From Talinum fruticosum (taxonomy: Eukaryota > Streptophyta > Magnoliopsida > Caryophyllales > Talinaceae): a stretch of 64,000 nucleotides of DNA. Both the position numbers and the translations under genes were made by a program. This document shows, piece by piece, positions 57,147 to 64,000 of the stretch (within the stretch, counting starts at the first letter, position 1; every line of letters begins with the position of its first letter). Where the stretch lies: contig JAITYX010000033.1 of the NCBI GenBank assembly GCA_021018815.1, positions 2,989,501 to 3,053,500 of the forward strand. The letters run 5' to 3'. The notes under the pieces are model-generated. The model did no database searches, had not been told where the DNA came from, and was given only the letters and a program-made list of their open reading frames with translations.

Positions 57147-58767
57147 TGGGCGGTGCCGGCCGGAGGCCACGGCTGAAGAGATCAGCCTCGGCCTCTACCC
57201 CGCTGGCGGATCGAGAACCTATTATTTTTTGTTACTAAGTTAGAAACAATCGTGAAGCGGATCTAGAAGAAATAAATTAAAAGGGAGTCGCGAGTCGGTT
57301 TTAGGAAAGAAAAACTAACAAAAACAAAATAAAATTTGCTTTTCCAATCTTAGTATGGGAAAACTAAGACTCGAAAGAGGCTAAAAATGACTCCATCGGT
57401 CTTTGAACCGAGAATCGGATTTGAGGGCGAGGGTACGAAATGTAGGGATAAACCCTTCCATTCCACTCGTCCAAAGACGACTATTACTAGTTCGAGTAGT
57501 GAATTCAAATAATCTAAAACAAGCGAGCAAGCAACACGCTAAGCGAAAATTAAAGCAACTAGAACAATTATAAAGGAAAGTGATAAAAGCGAAAGTAAAG
57601 GAAAGAGGAAAAGAAATAAAAAAAGTGTAAAGAAAAGAAAAGCGGAAATTGAAAAGATTACATCATGCGAGGAGGAATTAAATGCGATACATCCCGAATC
57701 CACAATACGGAAAGCGATAAAAAAGATTATAAATAAAATAAACCATTGAAGATCGAATCTGTGCCCTCAAGTTATCTCACCGCTTATCTCGGATCTCTTA
57801 CTACGACGATGGTGAATTGAAAGGGGCTTTTTGTGAGTTTTTACGGAGATAAGTAAGCGGATGTGTAAATTTAGGGATCCGATGTAGGGAGTATGATAGA
57901 CGTAGAGAACGAATTGGCTGAAAAGGAACCAAGAGATCATAATACTGATTAGAGTATTCAGTAGCTCTTAGGCGAATTTCGGAAGAGTAACATTGAGGGT
58001 TGAGCAATGGGAGAATGAGAACCAAGGCTCTCTTTTTATAGGGAGATGTTAGGTCAAGGAATGACCTAGGATATGCATACAGACTACCCGTCCAAAACAG
58101 TTAAAAATAAACCGGGCGAGGATATTATGAAGCTTGAACTAGATAAAGCCGAGATAAAGAAGTGATAAAATCGGATAAGGCCAGGTTTACGGCGCCGACC
58201 AGAAGAGGCTTTTTAGGGTTTTGTGCCCTAGTGTGCTTCCAAGGGAGTCTCCGAGGCAAAACGCAGTGTTCCACCTAATATTTTAAGGTGGCGAGGCGCC
58301 GGTCATAGCACCTTTCCAAAAATGAAAAGTTTCCATTTTTGGCGGGTTTCTATTTTTGGCGGGTTTTATTTATGGTGCGGAATATATGCTCCTAGTCTCG
58401 GGTGGGCTGTCTTGGAGCCAAAATGCATCACTTTGATGCTTGTGATCATGAAATGTAGCTCCTTGTCTTGTTGGACTGAAGGAAACGCATGATTCCGAGA
58501 CTGGAATTTCTGGTACGCAGCGACTGGACTCGTTGTCTCTGGAGGCTTGGCTCGATTTTGGATTATTCAAAAGAAAAGGGGATTTTTGGATCGACCCAAG
58601 GCAAAAGGCTATTTATGTGGTGCTTGGGGGTTCTTTGTGTTTTATTGGCTTCCATCGCACTAATCGAACACAATCCGAGATCCAAATCCTCAAATAGGAC
58701 TTAGGATTTCATCAACGGGCTAACAACTAAAAAGCAAAGAAAAGGCGACACTTTTTTGGTGTCTACA
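57147..58767 (-). repeat. Gypsy (Tat-type) LTR, copy G2, minus strand
   Basis: The minus strand begins TGTAGACACC at 58767, directly preceded by a polypurine tract. TATA-like ctataaaaag (minus) lies near 58034-58043. The far end is cut at 57147, about 130 bp short of the TCGCA terminus seen in G1 and G3. It aligns inverted with 59922-61610. Confidence 0.83.
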
Positions 58768-58786
58768 GTTAGCCCCTACTTTGACC
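58768..58786 (-). promoter_or_regulatory. Polypurine tract of gypsy copy G2
   Basis: The minus strand reads GGTCAAAGTAGGGGCTAAC directly before the LTR, marking this as a 3' LTR. Confidence 0.8.
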
Positions 58787-59425
58787 GAGTAGGAAAGACA
58801 ATGGTCAAAGGAGACACTAAGTATTGGCGTTGCTTTAGAATCCGATTGAATTGATGCATTTGAAATTTGGTACCTTGTGACTTAAGCTTTAATAGGGAGC
58901 CTAGACTTGATCGATGGAGTCCGAAATCCGGGTTGTTGATTCTTAAACTTGGCTTCTTAAAGACCTGAAGTTCGGATGGGTGTGCTCAAACTTGACCATG
59001 TGCTTACTCGTAAAGCTTGGCGGGGAGCTTGAACTTGACTCAAGTAATAAAGTCCGAAGTCCAGCTGGGGTGCTCGAACTTGACCACTTCTTGGATTTGA
59101 AGTTTGGCTAGGTGTGCCTAAACTTGACCTTTCATGGTCACGAAGCTTGGTTGGAAAATTTTTGTACTAATAGTTCCGTTAGCTAATAATTGAATAGAAA
59201 TGGTTTCAAGTGTTACTCGAAGAGAATTTGTAATCAAATCATGTTTCATGTGTGGTTCCTTGACTTGGCCATGGAGTGGTCCCGAAGTCTTGGTGTGGTG
59301 TCCGAACCTTGACCACTATGGGGCTCGAAGCTCGATGAAGGGATTGATGTCTAAACCTTGACTGCTGCTGGGCTTGAAGCTCAATTGAGTGTTGTCCGAA
59401 CCTTGACCGCTACTAGGCCTAAAGC
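58787..59425 (-). repeat. Gypsy 3' UTR with degenerate tandem repeats, copy G2
   Basis: Several units built on gaagttcgg-tgggtgtgct-caaacttgacc (58960-59130), and three units of about 45-50 bp built on tgtccgaaccttgacc...gctcgaagctc (59299-59440). Known: Tat-lineage elements often carry tandem repeats in the 3' UTR. No ORF is present. Confidence 0.75.
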
Positions 59426-59921
59426 TCGATCGAAGCTCAATGGAGTGGTCAAGGTTCGGACACCACGCCATGACTTCAGGACCACTCCATGGCTAAGTCA
59501 AGGAACCACATTTGAAAAATAATTGGATTACAAATTATCTTCAGGTAACACTTGAAACCATTTCCACTCAATTATTAGCTAAAAAACTATTAGTGCAGAA
59601 AAGTTCAGCCAAGCTTCGGACCAAGAAAGGTCAAGTTTAGGCACACTCAGCTGGACTTCAAATCCAAGAAGCGGTCAAGTTTACGCACCCGGTTGGACTT
59701 CGGACTTTACTACTCGAGTCAAGTTCAAGCTCCCAGCAAGCTTCGGACTACGGACATGGTCAAGTTTCCATCAGTCAAGTCCAGGCCCCTATTAGAGCTC
59801 AAATCACAAGGTACCTAATTTCAAATACATTAATTCAGTCGAATAATGCCAATACCAAGTAAGTACCCTTTAGTGTCTAGTTTGACCTTCGTTTTTCGGA
59901 CTCGGTCAAAGTGGGGCTAAC
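59426..59921 (+). repeat. Gypsy 3' UTR and polypurine tract, copy G3
   Basis: Complement-like partner of 58768-59330. It ends in GGTCAAAGTGGGGCTAAC (59904-59921), the polypurine tract before the plus-strand LTR. Confidence 0.78.
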
Positions 59922-61677
59922 TCTAGACACCTAAAAAGTGTCGTCCTTTTCTCTGTTTTTTATTTGTTGGCTCGATGATGAAATCTCAAGTCCTGTTTGA
60001 GGATTTGGGTCTTGGACTGTGTTTGATTGGTCCGACGGAAGCCGATAAACCATAAAGAACCCCAAGCACCACATAAATAGCCTTTTGCCTTGGGTCAATC
60101 CAAAATCCCCTTTTCTTTCGGACGATCCAAAACTAGGCCAAGCCTTCAAAGACAACGAGTCCAATTCCGCATACCGGGAATTCTAGGCTCGAAATACTGT
60201 GTTTCACTTCGATCCAACCAGACAAGGAGTCGAAGACCTTAAGACGACGTTAGACGCTGCATTTCATGATCATAAGCATCAAAGTGCTGCGTTTTGGCTC
60301 CAATACTGATCCACCCGAGACTAGGAGCATGCATCCCGTGCCAAAAATGAAACTCGCTAAAAACGAAACCTGGTCAAAAATGAAAACTTTTCATTTGTTA
60401 TGTCCGGCGTCTGCCACCTCAAAATCTTAAGTGCAACACTCGTATTTTGCCCTAGAGTCTCCTTTGGAAGCACGCTAGGGCACGAAACCTAGAAAGCCTC
60501 TTGTGGCTGGCGCCGTGAACCTGGTTCTATCCGGTCTTATCGCTTTGTTATCCTGTTCAATCTTCACAATATCCTGCCCGATTTTTGCTGCTCTTTTTAG
60601 ACGACTAGCCGAGCTAACCCTAGGTCACCTCCTTGACCTAACCTCTCCCTATAAATAGAGAGCCTTGGCTTTGATTCCCACACTTGCTTCTTCCCTTAGC
60701 ATCACGTTGCTTGAAACTCGCCTAAAAGCTACTAAATACTCTTATTGGTATTTTGATCTCTTGGTCCCTTTTCAGCCTATTCCTTCTCTACTTCCATCAT
60801 ATTCTCTACATTGATCCATAAAACTCCATTAATCACACATCTGCCTACCTATCTCCATAAAAACTCACAAAAAGCCTTCCCCGATTCATCACCATCGCAT
60901 CAAGAGGTCCGGATCCAAGAACCGGACCAGCGGGTGGGACAACTTGAGGGCACAAATCCAGTTTTCGCAGTGGTTTATTTTATTTTATACTTCCTTTATT
61001 GCTTTCCATATTATGGACAAACGATGTATCTTACTTAATTCCTCCCCGCCCATTGTAATCTTTTAGATTTCTCACTTTCTTTTCCCTTGTCTCTTTTCTT
61101 TCGCTTTTCATTTCTTCCTTTCTTGCTTTCTTTACTTTTCTCCTGCTATCACTTTCCTTAATTATGTCTTGGTTGCTTTAATTTCACTTAGCATGTTGCT
61201 TGCTTGTGTTTTTCGCATTATTTAGATTCACTACTCGAATTAGTAATGGTCGTCTTTGGATGGGCGGAACGAAAGGGTTTATCCCTACATTTCATACCCT
61301 TGCCCCCAAATCCAATTCTCGGTTCAAAGATCGATGGAGTCATTTTTAGCCTCTTTTAGTCTTAGTTTTCCCATACTAAGAATGAGAGAGCATTTATTTT
61401 CTTTTTGTTAGTTTTTCTTTCCTAAAAACTTACTTGGCGACTCCCTTTTATTTATTTCTTCTAAATTTGCATCTCGACTATTTTTTGACTGCAAGATAAG
61501 AAAACAGGATCTGGATCTACCAAGCGAGGGTAGAGGTCGAGGCTGATCTCCTCAACTGTGGCCTCTAGCTGGTGCTGGCCACAAGTGGGTGCAGGTCGCC
61601 ACTGCATCGAGTGGTTAGTAAGTGAGGCTTCGGTCCATATTGGTGTTTTCACACCGATCCGGCCTTAAAGCCTCGCA
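59922..61677 (+). repeat. Gypsy (Tat-type) 3' LTR, copy G3, plus strand
   Basis: 1,756 bp from TCTAGACACC (TG mutated to TC) to TCGCA. TATA box ctataaatag at 60649-60658. The start is fixed by the polypurine tract and the end by agreement with copy G1. No primer-binding site follows, so this is a 3' or solo LTR. Confidence 0.83.
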
Positions 61678-64000
61678 ATCCGAGTCCAATAAAGGAATTA
61701 CTTGTTCTCTTCTTATCTGCCGCAACACGGGATCGGGGAAGTGATAGGTGCTGCTTTATAGGCCCGGGAGGCGTAGATATGGATGTTGTAGGGTATGTGT
61801 CCTAAATTCGGACACTTTCCATTGTACGATATACCATTTAGTTTTTTGCTATGATTCCTGAGGTACTCCTCCCACCAAGAAGTAGGGTGATCGGTTACCA
61901 CCTTTTCCTGCTTTCACTGACACAAGTGCACTACTATGTAGACATCAATATTTGCAAGAACTTGGATTAGCTTTAGGTGCTCCATTAACCGAGATCAACA
62001 CATTATAGATACAAAAAAATAAGTGTCTTGCACGATCACGATTCAACATTTTTAGGCCCAACGAGAGCAAAATAAAAAAAAGAAGGAAAAGAAAAGAGAA
62101 CGCAAAAAAAAGTGAAAGGACTGAAAAATTAAGACTTTCGGTGTGAACCGGAGGCAATTCAGCCTCGGCGGTACCAAACGAGCATATTGTGGTTGGTGCT
62201 GCCAACCGACCTACGCGGTTTAGTCTCGTCAGCCGTTACTTACTTACTTGCAACATCAAGGGGCTCCCAGCGAAGTCGTCATCAAATTTTACTTCGACCT
62301 GATCTAAACCTATGATCGGCTCACCAACTATTAGTCTTTGTTAGGGAATAATAATTCTCTAACCGCTCAACTAAGCTTCGATAGTGTCGCCGGCGCCATA
62401 TCCCCATGACCTCCTACCAGCACAAATGCACCTATCGGGCAAGTGATAATAACTCGACATCTCGAGATAATGATCACCTCCGAATATGCATGCATGTGTC
62501 GGCGAGTGCTTCATTAGGTTCATTAGATTCACCGATTCCCAACAAGAATCCACCCTAGATTCTTATTACTCAATTTTAGTAGGTACTTGTAAGTCTCACG
62601 TAAATTTTCGGAAGACTTGGGCAAGACAGGTTTTGAAGGCCTTTGGATGCTTGGTATAACATCATATTCTTCGGGTAGGGGCACAGTTCCTTATCCCCAA
62701 ACCCGAAGACGTGGTGGTGAAGATCCTAAAAGGCCACAGCGACTCGAAGAAATCCAATACACTTTCACTTAGCGAATACTAAATAATGTATTCATCCCAT
62801 AATTTGACGACCATAATCTTTCGGTATTGCTCATCTCATGCATCCACCAAGATGGGTCGATCATAAAGTTGATCTTTTTAGAAGAGAGTGGAAGGCACTT
62901 GGTATGTCTATTTGATTTGCAGAAGATTTTACGTAAGGCATGTTTTTAAACACCGACGTGGATCCTATGTATAGGTGTTTTCCGGAGCTTTAGAGTCCTA
63001 CTCGAACCTCAACTACTCGTAACACACCAAAACCCTAGTCTTCATGGGTGGCCGGCGCCATCCACCGCCCTAGTCCAGGCAGGTTTCGTTTTTATGAGCC
63101 TACGCACTCCTTAGGCCATAATTTTTAATTTTTCGCCTCAGCCCGTTGTATGCGTGCCATATTATTTGTTTTTGGACCACGCACTTAAGATTTCCCTTTT
63201 TTTTATTATTTTTTTTTTTGGGAATGGGGACTAGTTCAAATTGTTTTCGATTTTTTGCATATGTTAAATAAAAGAATGCATTCTTAGAAATCGAGTCATC
63301 TTGCATTTCATCCCATTGCATATGTTAAATAAATATTAAACAAATAATAGCACCCTATAAGGGATTCTCTAATCATCAACATCGAAAGTGGTAAGGGATT
63401 CCCTAATCGTCGCTATTAGAAGAGTCATCGAAGATGTAATTCCGAAGTCCTCTAAGACGGATGTGGAGAACCTGCCTTTTCCACCACTTTGATAAGCACC
63501 AGCTCCGTGGTCCTAAGATTGGTATGCTCCATGAGACGGTCTACTATAAGAAGCACGAGGGAAATGAAGAAGATTTCCATGACGAACGAAAGCTTGAAGA
63601 GGTAAGATATCTAGAATCTCCTCGGAAAAGTTGGGCCGCGTGCTAGAAGCACTTGGCATGGAGGTGTTATGCCCTGCTCGGACGTACTACGATGATGTGC
63701 ACGCCGTGATGAATGTCGGAAGTACCGACCCATATGGACCACCAAAAGGCACTTGTTGGTCGGATTGATGGGTATGTGCTCTCGATCCACCAAGGAAGCT
63801 TTCCGATGAAGACACTCTAGATCGCTGCCATTACATAAAATGCAGCAATTTGCACATTTAGTAAGAGCTTAATAAAGTTAGCACTCCACTAACTAAAGGC
63901 TTAATCGGAAAGCTAGGAAAGTTCTCCTAGTGTGGAAATCTCGGATTCCCCTAAGCGCAGATTGAAGGTTAATGGACATTGTTCGTGATTGTTCCCGGTC
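61678..64000. other. Unassigned terminal region
   Basis: No domain, RNA gene or repeat shared with the rest of the window was recognised. It holds a T-rich low-complexity tract (63192-63222), two near-identical short stretches ggattctctaatcatca and ggattccctaatcgtcg (63361-63411), and a 61-codon plus-strand ORF at 63461-63646 with no recognised motif. The ORF is followed in a neighbouring frame by more plausible codons to about 63790, so an old, frameshifted gene or transposon fragment is possible. Confidence 0.45.

Larger units (their letters stand above)
57147..61610. repeat. Large inverted repeat of two gypsy 3' ends
   Basis: The arms are LTR plus 3' UTR in opposite orientation, about 2.2 kb each, with a centre near 59325-59430. 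Matching landmarks: gtgcttgggggttctttgtg (58619) against its complement near 60047, and the two polypurine tracts at 58768 and 59903. Similarity by eye is about 80-85%. Confidence 0.82.

Noticed and set aside
61945..62205. 86-codon minus-strand ORF with a hydrophobic Phe/Leu stretch
   Set aside because: The hydrophobic stretch comes from an A-rich plus-strand tract, with no conserved context; not enough to call a membrane protein gene.
63192..63222. T-rich tract as the poly(A) tail of a LINE or SINE on the minus strand
   Set aside because: No reverse transcriptase, no A/B box and no target-site duplication were seen around it.
1..64000. tRNA, rRNA or host protein-coding genes
   Set aside because: None recognised on either strand. 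The tRNA-like matches are the retrotransposon primer-binding sites.

Overview
This window is plant nuclear DNA made almost entirely of nested transposable elements. I see no host gene. The evidence for a plant is direct: Ty1/copia elements of Sirevirus type, with long LTRs, a priming site complementary to initiator tRNA-Met and a third ORF after RNase H; Ty3/gypsy pieces of Tat type; and a CACTA (En/Spm) transposon with the plant-specific TNP2-like and Transposase_24-like gene pair. The species cannot be named from this. Every coding region is broken by frameshifts or stops, as in old pericentromeric or intergenic plant heterochromatin.

Layout. All copia elements lie on the minus strand, so their 5' LTR is at the higher coordinate. 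Element X runs from before base 1 to 31101. It is split by element A (2148-14482, carrying solo LTR B at 7943-9495) and by element C (15483-26168). X abuts a plus-strand gypsy pol remnant (31102-33343). An unassigned stretch (33344-33618) and the end of a minus-strand gypsy LTR (33619-34157) follow. Element D (34158-57110) is badly deleted and is split by element E (36937-54817). The 3' LTR of E is itself split by a 7,779-bp CACTA transposon (37047-44825). From 57147 to 61677 lies a large inverted repeat of two gypsy 3' ends (LTR plus 3' UTR), tail to tail. The last 2.3 kb (61678-64000) is unassigned.

Target-site duplications (TSDs) fix the nesting: A gtact/atact, B ctttg/ctttc, C gagta/gagta, E acttt/acttt, CACTA tca/tca. 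The 5' LTR of E keeps the exact empty site for the CACTA insertion. The inferred order is X before A and C, A before B, and D before E before CACTA.

The most interesting signal is a candidate internal transcription unit for the third ORF of the copia family. In all four copies a TATA-like box lies 254-262 bp upstream of the ORF3 start, followed by a pyrimidine-rich leader with a conserved GTAAGC. Upstream are AACGG motifs, several of which match the mitosis-specific activator consensus exactly. The same AACGG core is clustered upstream of the TATA box in the LTRs. The ORF3 product has a basic, NLS-like run and a heptad-rich segment, which fits poorly with a simple envelope role.
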